Shown: positions 9,754 through 20,853, counted from the first letter of the stretch. The stretch is 64,000 nt of DNA from Paenibacillus sp. FSL R5-0766 (GCF_037971845.1 NZ_CP150227.1:62001-126000); one strand, 5' to 3'. Numbers and translations are program-made. Notes: generated by a model from the sequence alone, not told the origin.

Positions 9754-10704
9754 ATGACAAGACAGGAAAAAGGGTTGTGGACGGCTGTAATTGTCTTGAC
9801 GTTAGGTATGCTGGTCATGGGTAGTGTGATGGCTATGCATGGTCTCAGACAGGGCAAAGACGAGGCAGATGTATCCCATGATACCAATACGGAAGAAGGA
9901 AGCACCGTCGCGACGATCAACGGAGAAGTCATCACGGACAAAGAGTGGACCGATGCGCTGAAAAGACGCTATGGCAGCGAGTTATTACTCCAGATGTTAA
10001 ACCGTAAAGCAGTATATGCCGAAGCAATTGAACGCAAGCTGATCGTCACTCCCCAAGAGATTGCAAGGGAACTTGCCGCCGCGATGGATGGGTACGATTC
10101 AGAGAAATCATATTTTGACGAAATGAAGTCTCAATTGGGCCTGTCGAAACAGGAACTTGAATTGGAAGCCGGCTACAGGCTGCTGCTTGAGAAAATCGCA
10201 ACGATCGGTATACAGATCAAGGATGCAGATATTGAGCATTACTGGACCGAACACCGTGAGGATTACGTCTCCCCCGAGAAATATGACTTGTCCATCATCG
10301 TAGTGAAGGAAGAAGAGGAAGCCGATTCCTTACTGGATGCGTTGGAGAAGGGGGAGGACTTTGAAGAAGCTGCTCGCAGTCAATCGACAGACAGCTTCTC
10401 TCGTGATGCTGGTGGGAGGCTGGGATGGATTGAGCGGAATGATCCATTCCAGTCAGAAGAAATCCTTCAACTTGCTGCCGGGCTGGATGTAGGCGATATT
10501 GCCGGACCGCTTCGAGTGGAAGAAGGTTATGTTATTATCAGACTTAATGATAAAGAAGAACGCCAGGTGCAGTCGGCCGAAGAGGTCCGTGAGGAGATTC
10601 GAATGCAGCTGGCTCTGAGTCAGGCTGATCCGTTGCCGCAGGTAGAGCAAATGCTGCGTAACAAGTATGAAGCCGTCATCCTGTCCGAGATTCCTGCCTC
10701 CTGA
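9754..10704 (+). CDS. membrane-anchored PpiC-type peptidyl-prolyl isomerase (YacD-like)
   Basis: Predicted extracytoplasmic foldase. An N-terminal membrane anchor (about residues 9-28) is followed by an acidic linker, a SurA/PrsA-type helical N-domain (about 45-150) and a parvulin domain (about 175-275; note the GGRLGWI and GPLRVEEGYVIIRL motifs). There is no lipobox cysteine, so unlike PrsA it should stay attached by its transmembrane helix. Length is 316 residues. Gene position between hslO and cysK matches B. subtilis yacD. The substrate is unknown. A strong terminator follows. Confidence 0.88.
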   Translation: MTRQEKGLWTAVIVLTLGMLVMGSVMAMHGLRQGKDEADVSHDTNTEEGSTVATINGEVITDKEWTDALKRRYGSELLLQMLNRKAVYAEAIERKLIVTPQEIARELAAAMDGYDSEKSYFDEMKSQLGLSKQELELEAGYRLLLEKIATIGIQIKDADIEHYWTEHREDYVSPEKYDLSIIVVKEEEEADSLLDALEKGEDFEEAARSQSTDSFSRDAGGRLGWIERNDPFQSEEILQLAAGLDVGDIAGPLRVEEGYVIIRLNDKEERQVQSAEEVREEIRMQLALSQADPLPQVEQMLRNKYEAVILSEIPAS

Positions 10705-10745
10705 ATTCAATGGAGAAGATTGTATAGTACTGCTGCATCTTGATA

Positions 10746-10791
10746 AAAATACTCTGTCTGCGGTCTTAGGGCCAAAGGCAGAGTATTTTTT
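10746..10791 (+). terminator. terminator after the PpiC gene
   Basis: A long stem (AATACTCTG at 10748-10756 with CAGAGTATT at 10779-10787) has flanking A and T runs that extend the helix. Confidence 0.9.
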
Positions 10792-10803
10792 TGAGTACTC
10801 ATA

Positions 10804-10832
10804 TTGACAATAAGGGTTAACGTTGATAAGAT
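10804..10832 (+). promoter_or_regulatory. cysK promoter
   Basis: TTGACA (10804-10809), 17-nt spacer and TAAGAT (10827-10832). It lies just after a terminator and starts a leader of about 200 nt. Confidence 0.75.
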
Positions 10833-10842
10833 GAAAATAATA

Positions 10843-10869
10843 AATACCTACTCGTTTACTCGGATATAA
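10843..10869 (+). promoter_or_regulatory. candidate sulfur-regulator operator (CymR-like)
   Basis: Just downstream of the cysK promoter lies an AT-rich block with the direct repeat TACTCG-TT-TACTCG flanked by ATACC and GGATAT. Position and general form suit an Rrf2-type repressor such as CymR, which controls cysK in Bacillales. The exact consensus match could not be tested here. The rest of the leader to 11033 holds no riboswitch that I recognise. Confidence 0.35.
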
Positions 10870-11048
10870 AAGATTTATTTATGAACAAAGAAACTTTCGG
10901 AAACCTCCGCCCTGTCTAGAAATCTTAGCAGTAAGGGGTAGGATCAACAGGATTTCCGCAGTTCTTCTATAACAGCTAGAGGCTATCGGCCGCACAGTAT
11001 AGGTTAACAGGACTCAAGTTTTATTCATCCACTAAGGAGGGCATTCAT

Positions 11049-11987
11049 ATGGCTAAAGTAGTTAATAACGTAACAGAACTCATCGGAGGTACTCCGCTTG
11101 TTCGTCTGAACCGTATCGTACCAGAAGGCAGTGCTGAAGTATTCGTGAAGCTGGAGTACCAGAATCCAGGTTCAAGCGTGAAAGACCGTATCGCAATTAG
11201 CATTGTGGAAGAAGCGGAAAAAGAAGGCAAGCTGAAACCGGGTGATACCATTATTGAAGCAACAAGTGGTAACACGGGAATTGGACTCGCGATGGTGGCT
11301 GCAGCTAAAGGCTACAAGTCCGTTATTGTAATGCCTGAGACGATGAGCTTGGAGCGTCGCAACTTGCTTCGTGCGTATGGTGCTGAGCTTGTGCTTACAC
11401 CTGGAGCTGAAGGTATGAATGGTGCTGTTAAAAAAGCCGAAGAGCTGCTTAAGGAAAACCCATCCTATTTCATGGCTGAGCAATTTAAAAATAAAGCCAA
11501 CGTGAAGATCCACCGTGAAACGACTGGCCCTGAGATTGTTGAAGCAATTCAATCTGTGGGCGGTACGTTGGATGCTTTCGTTGCGGGAATTGGTACAGGC
11601 GGAACAATTACAGGTACAGGCGAAGTGCTGAAAGAAGCTTTCGCTGGTATTAAAATTGTTGCGGTTGAGCCAGCAGCTTCGCCAATTCTGGCGGGCGGCA
11701 AACCAGGACCACATAAGATCCAGGGGATTGGTGCCAACTTTATCCCTGAGATTCTGGATCAGGAAATCTATGATGAGATCATTCACATTGAGAATGATGA
11801 TGCATTCGAGACGGCTCGTCAGGTAGCGAAGGAAGAGGGCATTCTGTCCGGGATCTCTTCCGGTGCGGCGATCCGTGCAGGTCTTCAGGTTGCGAAACAG
11901 TTGGGTGAAGGCAAGCGCGTTGTCGTAATCGTGCCAAGTAACGGCGAACGTTATCTCAGCACACCTCTTTACAATTTCGAAGGCTAA
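11049..11987 (+). CDS. cysK: cysteine synthase CysK
   Basis: O-acetylserine (thiol)-lyase: O-acetylserine plus sulfide gives L-cysteine, using PLP. The PLP lysine is K45 in the PGSSVKDR motif, the substrate loop is TSGNTGIG, the PLP-phosphate loop is [10 protein letters not shown], and the C-terminal motif is SSGAAI. Length 312 residues. AAGGAGG at 11034-11040 precedes the ATG. It has its own promoter and terminator, so it is probably monocistronic, separating yacD from the folate operon as in B. subtilis. Confidence 0.97.
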   Translation: MAKVVNNVTELIGGTPLVRLNRIVPEGSAEVFVKLEYQNPGSSVKDRIAISIVEEAEKEGKLKPGDTIIEATSGNTGIGLAMVAAAKGYKSVIVMPETMSLERRNLLRAYGAELVLTPGAEGMNGAVKKAEELLKENPSYFMAEQFKNKANVKIHRETTGPEIVEAIQSVGGTLDAFVAGIGTGGTITGTGEVLKEAFAGIKIVAVEPAASPILAGGKPGPHKIQGIGANFIPEILDQEIYDEIIHIENDDAFETARQVAKEEGILSGISSGAAIRAGLQVAKQLGEGKRVVVIVPSNGERYLSTPLYNFEG

Positions 11988-12005
11988 GTCTACAAATGAC
12001 AAAAC

Positions 12006-12045
12006 CAATCCTCCTTGCCCTTATGACGGGTATGGAGGATTTTTG
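12006..12045 (+). terminator. cysK terminator
   Basis: ATCCTCC (12008-12014) pairs with GGAGGAT (12034-12040), with inner GCCC/GGG pairing and a T-run after. It lies inside the long open frame upstream of pabB, which argues against a pabB start at 11996. Confidence 0.88.
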
Positions 12046-12127
12046 GTGTAATGCTTTTAAAAGGGGCGGCGCTTTAGTATACTATCAGACAATAGAACTA
12101 GCGACAGATGGAGGGCGGCACACCGCA

Positions 12128-13741
12128 ATGACACACCTGATGACAACATACGCCGACTGGATGGAGTGGGCTGAACAAGGCTGGACCATGATGCCCTATA
12201 TCACGAAGTCGGATGAGGGACCGTATCATGGCGGTTTACCGTTATCGTGGGAGGCAGCCTGGGAGCAGGCGTCACCCTACGCAATTGTGCTGGAGAATGG
12301 CAAAGGCGGGAGATATACATTTCTGGGGTTAGACCCCGTATCCGTAATTTCAGGTAAAGGTCAAGAAGCGGTTATTCATGATGTGACGCAAGAAACCACC
12401 TCGACGGACAGCGGCAAGCCACTTGATGTATTGAAGAGATGGACTGCCCCGTATAGCGCACCCAAGGTTAATGGGGCTCCAGACTTTGGGGGTGGATACG
12501 CAGGTTATCTCAGCTACGATGTAGCAAGATCATTGGAGAAGCTTCCAGTCTTGGCTGAAGATAACCCGGCTCTGCCGGATTATTGGTGGATGCGCTTTGA
12601 AGAAATATGGGCGTATGACCATGAGCAGCAGGCGCTTTTCTGCATGGTTCATCTGGCTTTAGAGCCTAACCGGAACGAAACTGATATCCGTAGCCTATAT
12701 GCAACGGCCGAAGCACGAGCGACAGCGATGCAGCAAAGATGGCTTCATATTATGGGGGCTGCACAGGCTGAGGATCAACAACAGGCACTGGAACGCCGCA
12801 ACAAGCAGGTCAATCGTACCCCGCAGCCTGAAGATGCGGAAAGGGAATCGGAAGGATGGGAAACCTCCTTTCCCCAGGAGGACTTTGAACAGGCTGTACG
12901 TACGGTACAGGAATATATCAGGCAGGGCGATGTGTTCCAGGTGAATCTGTCCTTGAGACAGGAGAAGCGGCTTCATTCGAGCGCTGAGCATATTTATGAA
13001 TGGCTGCGCCTTGTGAATCCATCACCGTATATGGGAATGCTGCGTAGTCCAGACTTTCAACTGGTAAGCGGATCTCCCGAACTTCTGGTCAAAGTGGAGA
13101 ATGGCAAAGTCAGTGCACGTCCCATTGCAGGGACCCGAAGAAGGGGCCGTGATGCAGCAGAAGATAATGCTATGGCGAATGAACTGCTCAGCAGTGAGAA
13201 GGAAAAGGCGGAGCATATTATGCTCGTTGATCTGGAACGTAATGATATCGGACGGATTGCGGCCTATGGTTCGGTTCATGTGCCTGAATTGATGACCATC
13301 GAGAAGTATTCCCATGTCATGCATCTCGTTTCCCAGGTGGAAGGCAGGCTGGCAGAAGGGTTATCCGTATTTGATGTGATCGCTGCGACATTCCCGGGTG
13401 GAACGATTACCGGAGCGCCGAAAGTCCGCACCATGGAGATTATCGAGGAGCTGGAGCCTGTTCGTCGTGGGCCTTATACGGGTTCCATCGGGTGGATGGA
13501 TTACAGTGGAAATATGGAATTGAACATCGTCATTCGTACACTTGCCATTAAGGACGGTATTGGTTATGTACAGGCCGGGGCAGGGATTGTTATTGATTCC
13601 GATCCATATCGGGAATACAAGGAATGCCGCAACAAGGCAAGAGCCATGATGAGAGCTGTGAATTACAGCGAAGAGGCTGAAGCAAGCAGAGCTATTGAAC
13701 AAGAACAAGCGGAGCGAACAGAAGCTGTTAAACTAAAATAA
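12128..13741 (+). CDS. pabB: aminodeoxychorismate synthase component I
   Basis: Chorismate-binding subunit that, with PabA, converts chorismate and glutamine to 4-amino-4-deoxychorismate for folate. Domain order: an N-terminal anthranilate-synthase-I-like domain (about 30-170), a charged linker (about 215-260) and the chorismate-binding domain (about 265-525) with ARPIAGTRRRG, HIMLVDLERND, FPGGTITGAPK and AGAGIV. The frame is open from 11996, but that would put the cysK terminator inside it; ATG at 12128 with GGAGGG at 12110-12115 gives 537 residues and is preferred. It heads the folate operon. Confidence 0.93.
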   Translation: MTHLMTTYADWMEWAEQGWTMMPYITKSDEGPYHGGLPLSWEAAWEQASPYAIVLENGKGGRYTFLGLDPVSVISGKGQEAVIHDVTQETTSTDSGKPLDVLKRWTAPYSAPKVNGAPDFGGGYAGYLSYDVARSLEKLPVLAEDNPALPDYWWMRFEEIWAYDHEQQALFCMVHLALEPNRNETDIRSLYATAEARATAMQQRWLHIMGAAQAEDQQQALERRNKQVNRTPQPEDAERESEGWETSFPQEDFEQAVRTVQEYIRQGDVFQVNLSLRQEKRLHSSAEHIYEWLRLVNPSPYMGMLRSPDFQLVSGSPELLVKVENGKVSARPIAGTRRRGRDAAEDNAMANELLSSEKEKAEHIMLVDLERNDIGRIAAYGSVHVPELMTIEKYSHVMHLVSQVEGRLAEGLSVFDVIAATFPGGTITGAPKVRTMEIIEELEPVRRGPYTGSIGWMDYSGNMELNIVIRTLAIKDGIGYVQAGAGIVIDSDPYREYKECRNKARAMMRAVNYSEEAEASRAIEQEQAERTEAVKLK

Positions 13742-13791
13742 AACGAAGCAACCGTCACTTGCATTGACGGAAGATGAGGAGGAGCAGGCAT

Positions 13792-14367
13792 ATGATACTG
13801 GTTATCGATAATTACGATTCCTTCACGTACAACCTGGTTCAATATTTGGGTGAACTGGGTGAGACGGTGGAAGTTCGCCGCAACGACGAGATTGATCTGG
13901 CAGGCATAGAGGCACTGGCACCTGATCATATTCTGATCTCTCCGGGCCCGTGTACACCGAATGAAGCAGGCATTAGCTTGGCAGTCATTGATCATTTCAA
14001 GGGAAGCATTCCGATCTTTGGTGTTTGTCTGGGGCATCAGTCCATTGGACAAGCGTTTGGTGGCAATGTCATTCGTGCGGAGCGCATGATGCACGGCAAA
14101 ACATCTGAGATGCACCACAACGGGGCATCGGTATTTGCCGGATTGCCATCTCCATTCACAGCTACCCGTTATCACTCCCTGATTGTCGAGCGCAGTAGCT
14201 TGCCTGACTGTCTGGAGATTACAGCGGAGACAGCTGAAGGTGAAATTATGGGTCTGCGCCACAAAGAATATGCGATTGAAGGTGTTCAGTTCCACCCGGA
14301 ATCCATTATTACAGACCATGGTCATCAGATGCTTCGTAACTTTTTATCCCAACAAGTGAAGGTATAA
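13792..14367 (+). CDS. pabA: aminodeoxychorismate/anthranilate synthase component II
   Basis: Class I glutamine amidotransferase that supplies ammonia to PabB. The catalytic cysteine is C79 in GVCLGHQS, with the His-Glu pair in FHPES near the C-terminus. In B. subtilis the same protein also serves TrpE; no other trpG-like gene is in this window, so a dual role is possible. ATG at 13792 is chosen because GAGGAGGA lies just upstream, giving 191 residues; six extra codons upstream would include the ribosome site itself. Confidence 0.95.
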   Translation: MILVIDNYDSFTYNLVQYLGELGETVEVRRNDEIDLAGIEALAPDHILISPGPCTPNEAGISLAVIDHFKGSIPIFGVCLGHQSIGQAFGGNVIRAERMMHGKTSEMHHNGASVFAGLPSPFTATRYHSLIVERSSLPDCLEITAETAEGEIMGLRHKEYAIEGVQFHPESIITDHGHQMLRNFLSQQVKV

Positions 14368-14368
14368 C

Positions 14369-15253
14369 ATGCAATATGCCGCGATAAACGGAGAGTTGGT
14401 CAATATGGCGGCGGCCGTGGTTCCTGTAACGGATCACGGCTTTTTGTACGGACTGGGACTGTTTGAGACGTTCCGGACGTATCGAGGTGTCCCATATCTT
14501 TTGGAACGGCATCTGGAGCGCATGGCCTCGGGGTGTAAGGAGCTTGGCATTCCTTTTACAACGACCGCGGCAGAGGTGACAGATTGGATTCAACGTTTGA
14601 TGGATGCGAACGGACTTATGGATGCGTATGTGCGATACACGGTATCAGCGGGCGAAGCACCGCTAGGATTACCTTCTGGTGATTATTCGAAGCCAAATCA
14701 TATCGTACTGGCAAAAGCATTACCTGAACCTTCTCCCTCTTTATATGAGAATGGCAAAATGCTCCAACGGTTATCTACACCTCGCAACACGCCCGAAGGA
14801 GCAGTTCGGTTCAAGTCGCTACATTACATGAACAGCATTCTGGCGAGAAGGGAGCTTAATGGATACGGGCAGCATGTGCAGGGTGCGGAAGGGTTACAAT
14901 TAACCCGGGATGGTCATATAGCAGAAGGGATCGTCAGCAATGTGTTTTGGGTACGGGAAAAAGTAATCTACACGCCAGCACTCTCAACCGGTATTCTGCC
15001 GGGCATCACTAGAGCTTTGGTACTGGAAATTGCCTCGCAGCAAGGAATCCCCTGTATAGAAACGTTAGATGCCTGGGAGGATCTCCTGCAAGCAGATGAA
15101 ATATTTCTAACAGGCTCGGTGGCTGAACTGGTTCCGGTGACAACTCTGCGGGATCAGGACGGAGCCGAAACGATAATTAGCAACGGACATATTGGCCCGG
15201 TTACAGCAGTCCTTCTGGGTATGTACCGGCAGAAAGCGGGGTATACTTCATGA
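14369..15253 (+). CDS. pabC: aminodeoxychorismate lyase
   Basis: PLP enzyme of fold type IV that releases pyruvate from aminodeoxychorismate to give p-aminobenzoate. The family motifs are present: DHGFLYG near the N-terminus, the catalytic lysine in RFKSLHYMNSILA, an EGIVSNVF block and a GILPGITR block. Length 294 residues. The ATG follows the pabA stop by one base and the stop overlaps the folP start, so translation is coupled on both sides. Confidence 0.93.
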   Translation: MQYAAINGELVNMAAAVVPVTDHGFLYGLGLFETFRTYRGVPYLLERHLERMASGCKELGIPFTTTAAEVTDWIQRLMDANGLMDAYVRYTVSAGEAPLGLPSGDYSKPNHIVLAKALPEPSPSLYENGKMLQRLSTPRNTPEGAVRFKSLHYMNSILARRELNGYGQHVQGAEGLQLTRDGHIAEGIVSNVFWVREKVIYTPALSTGILPGITRALVLEIASQQGIPCIETLDAWEDLLQADEIFLTGSVAELVPVTTLRDQDGAETIISNGHIGPVTAVLLGMYRQKAGYTS

Positions 15254-16113
15254 CACTTACACCTGTCATCTATGAACGGAACTATGCATGGGGGCCAGCT
15301 GCATTGAAGCTGGGTACAAGAACACAGATTATGGGCATTCTTAACGTCACGCCTGACTCATTCTCGGATGGTGGACGTTATACCAACGTGGAGCGGGCGG
15401 TTGCTCATGCCAAACAGATGATGGAGGACGGGGCGGACCTGATTGATATCGGCGGGGAGTCTACCCGGCCAGGTTCAGATGTCGTGAGCGCCGATGAAGA
15501 GCTTAGCCGGATTATTCCGGTTATTGAAGCATTGCATCAGCGAGCCCCACACATTCCGATATCGGTAGACACGTATAAAGCCGATGTTGCACGTCAGGCT
15601 ATTCTGGCAGGTGCTCATATTATTAATGATGTGTGGGGTGCCGAGGCAGATCCAAATATGGCCCGCACGGCAGCAGAGCTGGGGTGTCCCATCATTCTGA
15701 TGCATAATCGGCAGAAGCGAAACTATACCGATTATCTGAATGATGTCGTCAGTGATTTGCAGGAGAGCATACAGATTGCATTAACAGCCGGCGTGAAAGC
15801 AGAGCAAATTATCCTGGACCCGGGCATTGGTTTTGTGAAGGATCTCGGAGAAAATCTGAAGCTCATGTCATCGCTCGGTTTGCTCAATGAAATGGGGTAT
15901 CCCGTTCTGCTAGCCACCTCACGCAAAAGATTCATCCAGAACACCCTGAATGTCGGGGCGGATGATGCGTTGGAAGGAACGGCTGCCACCGTTGCATTTG
16001 GCATTGCCCAGGGCTGCCAGATGGTTCGGGTTCATGATGTGAAGCCGATTCGGCGGACGGCAGACATGTGTGATGCCATGTTGTATGCTTCTCCGGGTCT
16101 ACGGAGGAAATAA
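15250..16113 (+). CDS. folP: dihydropteroate synthase
   Basis: Joins p-aminobenzoate to dihydropterin pyrophosphate; the target of sulfonamides. A TIM barrel with the two family signatures MGILNVTPDSFSDGG (about residues 27-41) and DLIDIGGESTRPG, then SVDTYKA, INDVWG and PGIGFVKD loops. Length 287 residues. The ATG overlaps the pabC stop by 4 nt. It is the sul gene of the B. subtilis folate operon order. Confidence 0.97.
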   Translation: MTLTPVIYERNYAWGPAALKLGTRTQIMGILNVTPDSFSDGGRYTNVERAVAHAKQMMEDGADLIDIGGESTRPGSDVVSADEELSRIIPVIEALHQRAPHIPISVDTYKADVARQAILAGAHIINDVWGAEADPNMARTAAELGCPIILMHNRQKRNYTDYLNDVVSDLQESIQIALTAGVKAEQIILDPGIGFVKDLGENLKLMSSLGLLNEMGYPVLLATSRKRFIQNTLNVGADDALEGTAATVAFGIAQGCQMVRVHDVKPIRRTADMCDAMLYASPGLRRK

Positions 16114-16182
16114 TGCTGGGGGGTCCGAGTGACCCGTCCAGTGAAAGCGAAGCGTTTTTCAAAGGCGAAGCTAAGGGATGAC

Positions 16183-16210
16183 TTCAAATAGATTAAAATT
16201 TCAATATATA
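16183..16210 (+). promoter_or_regulatory. weak internal promoter before folB
   Basis: TTCAAA (16183-16188), 16-nt spacer and TATATA (16205-16210) in the 115-nt gap between folP and folB. A small GGGTC/GACCC hairpin lies at about 16122-16136. This is the only sizeable gap inside the folate operon. Confidence 0.35.
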
Positions 16211-16228
16211 TAGAGGGCAGGCGGACGT

Positions 16229-16591
16229 ATGGATAGAATGGTATTGCATCGTATGGAGTATTATGGATATCATGGTGTTTTTGCAGAAGAACGGAAGCTG
16301 GGGCAGCGGTACTATATTGATCTGGAGATTGATATGGACCTGGGTGAAGCTGGACGTAACGACGATCTGACCAAAACGATTAATTATGCGGAGATCCATG
16401 AGTTGGTAAAACAGATTGTTGAGAATAAATCGTTCCAGTTAATTGAAGCTTTGGGCGAACATATTGCATCTTCTTTACTAGACACTTATACTATTATCAA
16501 TGCATTGACAGTCAAGGTGACGAAGCCACATCCGCCATTCGATATTCATTTTGAGGGCGTAACGGTAGAGCTTCGCCGCACAAGAAAGTGA
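16229..16591 (+). CDS. folB: dihydroneopterin aldolase
   Basis: Cleaves 7,8-dihydroneopterin to 6-hydroxymethyl-dihydropterin and glycolaldehyde. 120 residues forming the T-fold; YYGYHGVFAEER near the N-terminus, TINYAEIHELVK in the middle and VKVTKPHPP with the catalytic lysine near the C-terminus are family motifs. It lies between folP and folK as in B. subtilis; the start ATG has AGAGGGCAGG upstream. Confidence 0.95.
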   Translation: MDRMVLHRMEYYGYHGVFAEERKLGQRYYIDLEIDMDLGEAGRNDDLTKTINYAEIHELVKQIVENKSFQLIEALGEHIASSLLDTYTIINALTVKVTKPHPPFDIHFEGVTVELRRTRK

Positions 16592-16600
16592 GAACCGATC

Positions 16601-17149
16601 ATGATTGCACATTCGACCTCTGAATCTTCAGAGGCTTATATTGCTTTAGGGGCCAATTTGGGTGACCGGGAACAGACGCTGTTTGAAGCATTGTCTTTGC
16701 TGGATGAACACCCTCATATATCCGTTCTGCGTTGTTCTGCACTATATGAGACGGAGCCTGTAGGATATGTAGATCAGCCTGCGTTTCTGAATATGGCAGT
16801 CGCCGTACAGGTGATGCTGACACCAGAGCAATTGCTCACGGAATTACTGGATATTGAGAACCGGCTTGGACGTGTTCGTGATATTCGCTGGGGACCGCGC
16901 ACCGTTGATCTGGATCTGCTCTGGATGCAGGGTGAGACGCGAGATACCGAATTGCTTCAATTGCCTCATCCTCGTATGGGAGAACGGGCTTTTGTACTGG
17001 TGCCACTGTCGGATATCGTACCGGAGGGCGAGATTTCAGGTTTGTATACCTTTGTACACTCATCGTTGTCTGTACTGGATGGAAAGGATGGAATACAGCT
17101 TTGGAAAACATGCAACTGGCCAATCGAATCCGGGCATTCCGGAAGCTGA
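16601..17149 (+). CDS. folK: hydroxymethyldihydropterin pyrophosphokinase
   Basis: Transfers pyrophosphate from ATP to 6-hydroxymethyl-dihydropterin, the step before FolP. The motifs IALGANLGDRE (about 12-22), ALYETEPVGY, and RWGPRTVDLDLL with the metal-binding Asp pair are present. 182 residues. The last 49 bases overlap the start of the downstream XRE regulator in another frame. Confidence 0.95.
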   Translation: MIAHSTSESSEAYIALGANLGDREQTLFEALSLLDEHPHISVLRCSALYETEPVGYVDQPAFLNMAVAVQVMLTPEQLLTELLDIENRLGRVRDIRWGPRTVDLDLLWMQGETRDTELLQLPHPRMGERAFVLVPLSDIVPEGEISGLYTFVHSSLSVLDGKDGIQLWKTCNWPIESGHSGS

Positions 17150-17304
17150 AAGGTTTAACACAACATGAACTTGCGGCCGAGACCGGCATTTCGCTGGCCA
17201 TTCTGGGAACCATTGAGCGGGGAAACCGTAAGGTATCACAGCAAGAGCTCGATCGAATTGCTGGTGTGCTGGCAATCAGTATCGAGGAGTTGCGGGGCAA
17301 CTAG
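17101..17304 (+). CDS. small XRE-family regulator (YazB-like)
   Basis: A 67-residue protein that is almost entirely one Cro/C1-type helix-turn-helix domain: LTQHELAAETGIS and LGTIERGNRKVSQQ are the recognition region. It lacks a sensing domain. Its position between folK and dusB matches B. subtilis yazB, whose target is not known to me. TTG at 17101 is chosen for AAAGGATGG 9 nt upstream; an ATG at 17110 is an alternative. The overlap with folK suggests translational coupling and a possible autoregulator of the folate operon (inference). Confidence 0.85.
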   Translation: MENMQLANRIRAFRKLKGLTQHELAAETGISLAILGTIERGNRKVSQQELDRIAGVLAISIEELRGN

Positions 17305-17402
17305 GACCGTTTCGGTTTCGCCATGTTACAACAACCAAGACACACCGATGGAACTTAATATCGTGATATATACAGAATTAAAAAAGGGGTGGAACGACTA
17401 CC

Positions 17403-18422
17403 GTGCTTAACATTGGTGGCATTGAAATGAAAAACCAGGTCGTACTTGCGCCGATGGCTGGCGTATGTAATCCGGCTTTTCGTTTGATCGCAAAAGAATT
17501 CGGAACAGGCCTCGTATGCGCGGAGATGGTGAGTGGCAAAGCCATTGTCCATGGCAACCAGCGTACACGTGAGATGTTGTTTGTAGATGAGCGTGAGAAA
17601 CCGCTGAGCCTTCAGATTTTTGGGGGAGATCGTGATTCCCTCGTAGAAGCAGCCAAAATCGTGGACCAAGAAACCAATGCAGACATCATCGACATTAACA
17701 TGGGATGCCCTGTGCCAAAGGTAACGAAATGTGATGCAGGTGCACGTTGGTTACTTGATCCGAAAAAAATCTATGAGATGGTATCGGCTGTTGTGGACGC
17801 GGTTGAGAAGCCGGTGACGGTCAAGATGCGTATCGGCTGGGATAACGAGCATATCTTCGCGGTGGAGAATGCGCTCGCGGTTGAACGTGCGGGTGGGCAG
17901 GCGGTAAGTGTGCACGGCCGTACGCGTGAGCAACTCTATACAGGCACAGCTGACTGGTCACACATCAAAGATGTAAAAGAGGCTGTCTCTATTCCCGTGA
18001 TCGGCAATGGTGATGTCCATACACCAGAGGATGCACGCCGTATGCTGGATGAAACGGGTTGTGACGGAGTTATGATCGGTCGTGCCGCCCTGGGTAACCC
18101 CTGGATGCTGTATCGTACCATTCAATACTTAAGCACGGGTGAATTGCTTCCTGACCCGAATGGCGAAGAGAAGATCCGTGTTGCCATCCTGCATATGGAT
18201 CGACTGATCGCATTGAAGAATGAGACGGTTGCTGTACGCGAGATGCGTAAACACCTGGCTTGGTATTTGAAAGGCTTGAAAGGATCTGCTCGCATCAAGG
18301 ACGTTATTATGGAAGGTACCAAGCGTGACGAGATGGTACAGATTCTGGAGAACTTTGTGAGTCAGCTGAAAAGCGAAGGCAATTTGGAGTCAGAACCGGT
18401 AATTGCCGGAAGTGCATCGTAA
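17403..18422 (+). CDS. dusB: tRNA-dihydrouridine synthase DusB
   Basis: FMN enzyme that reduces uridines in the tRNA D-loop. The N-terminal FMN-binding segment [15 protein letters not shown], the catalytic cysteine in [14 protein letters not shown] and the VHGRTREQ and GNGDV motifs of the barrel are clear; the C-terminal helical domain follows. 339 residues. GTG at 17403 is preceded by AAAAAGGGGTGG. In B. subtilis this gene (yacF) also follows yazB and precedes lysS. Confidence 0.95.
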   Translation: MLNIGGIEMKNQVVLAPMAGVCNPAFRLIAKEFGTGLVCAEMVSGKAIVHGNQRTREMLFVDEREKPLSLQIFGGDRDSLVEAAKIVDQETNADIIDINMGCPVPKVTKCDAGARWLLDPKKIYEMVSAVVDAVEKPVTVKMRIGWDNEHIFAVENALAVERAGGQAVSVHGRTREQLYTGTADWSHIKDVKEAVSIPVIGNGDVHTPEDARRMLDETGCDGVMIGRAALGNPWMLYRTIQYLSTGELLPDPNGEEKIRVAILHMDRLIALKNETVAVREMRKHLAWYLKGLKGSARIKDVIMEGTKRDEMVQILENFVSQLKSEGNLESEPVIAGSAS

Positions 18423-18462
18423 TTAAGACTGTAAAACGTTTACAGCTATAGAGGACGTAACA

Positions 18463-18491
18463 TTGACTTTTCGAGATCGTTCCCCTATACT
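18463..18491 (+). promoter_or_regulatory. greA promoter
   Basis: TTGACT (18463-18468), exact 17-nt spacer and TATACT (18486-18491). It is one of the best promoter matches in the window and starts a leader of about 170 nt. Confidence 0.8.
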
Positions 18492-18536
18492 TTCACAGTA
18501 TAAATTCGCCATGTGCGTTAATTAAAGGCTAGTCAT

Positions 18537-18545
18537 CAGGAGGAA
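18537..18545 (+). other. strong Shine-Dalgarno-like site without a gene in the greA leader
   Basis: CAGGAGGAA stands about 125 nt ahead of greA. The nearest in-frame possibilities are an 8-codon frame from ATT at the right distance and a 7-codon ATG frame at 18584 that is too far away. No convincing leader peptide can be named. Confidence 0.4.
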
Positions 18546-18668
18546 TATTCTATTTCTCTGGAGAACTTCATATAGTTTTGAAGATGTATGCGGGCGGAGC
18601 TATGTAATTATCACTGATTCCGTTGCCGTACAATCCAAATTATTCCCATGACAGGAGAATCGGTTGAG

Positions 18669-19148
18669 ATGAGCGACAAGGAAGTTATCCTTACACCAGA
18701 GGGACTTAAGAAGCTGGAAGAAGAACTGGAAACATTGAAATCAGTGAAGCGCCGCGAAGTGGCTGAACGGATTAAGGTAGCCATCGGGTATGGAGATATC
18801 AGTGAGAACTCTGAATACGAAGATGCCAAGAACGAACAGGCTTTCATTGAAGGTCGTATTATTACTTTGGAGAAAATGCTTCGGAACGCACGCATTATTA
18901 ACAGTGATGAGATTGACACCGATGTTGTGAGTGTAGGTGCAACAGTTACTGTGGAAGATTTGGAATTTGGTGATATCACAGAATATACAATTGTAGGTTC
19001 TGCTGAATCTAACCCGCTTCAGAACAAGATCTCAAACGAAAGCCCTGTTGGTAAAGCGATCCTGGGCAAGAAAAATGGTACAGTTGTTGATGTAAGTGTG
19101 CCTGCTGGCGTAATTCAATATAAAATTGTAGATATTAAAAAGCTATAG
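18669..19148 (+). CDS. greA: transcription elongation factor GreA
   Basis: Rescues backtracked RNA polymerase by stimulating transcript cleavage. The N-terminal coiled-coil finger (about 1-75) carries the [13 protein letters not shown] tip with the acidic residues that hold the catalytic metal, followed by the globular FKBP-like domain ([10 protein letters not shown]). ATG at 18669 gives the normal 159 residues; the upstream ATG at 18648 has no ribosome site, whereas CAGGAGA precedes 18669. It sits between dusB and lysS, an insertion compared with B. subtilis. Confidence 0.95.
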   Translation: MSDKEVILTPEGLKKLEEELETLKSVKRREVAERIKVAIGYGDISENSEYEDAKNEQAFIEGRIITLEKMLRNARIINSDEIDTDVVSVGATVTVEDLEFGDITEYTIVGSAESNPLQNKISNESPVGKAILGKKNGTVVDVSVPAGVIQYKIVDIKKL

Positions 19149-19174
19149 TAACGAAGCAGTTGGGCACGGTAAAC

Positions 19175-19199
19175 AAAAGCTTCCCTAGGGAAGCTTTTT
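19175..19199 (+). terminator. greA terminator
   Basis: Palindrome AAAAGCTTCCC (19175-19185) with GGGAAGCTTTT (19188-19198), ending in T. Confidence 0.88.
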
Positions 19200-19255
19200 C
19201 AACATTTGAGGAAGAGTGTCCTCACGGGATGCCTGCAATGCAAATAAGGAGATGA

Positions 19256-20776
<1,521 letters not shown>

Positions 20777-20805
20777 ATAAGGAACGTAGGATACGTTCAT
20801 AATAG

Positions 20806-20853
20806 AAGAGGAACCTGCCGTTCAGTATCATGCTGGGGCAAGTTCCTCTTTAG
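20806..20853 (+). terminator. lysS terminator
   Basis: AAGAGGAAC (20806-20814) pairs with GTTCCTCTT (20842-20850), with inner TGCC/GGCA; the T-run is short. Confidence 0.7.
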
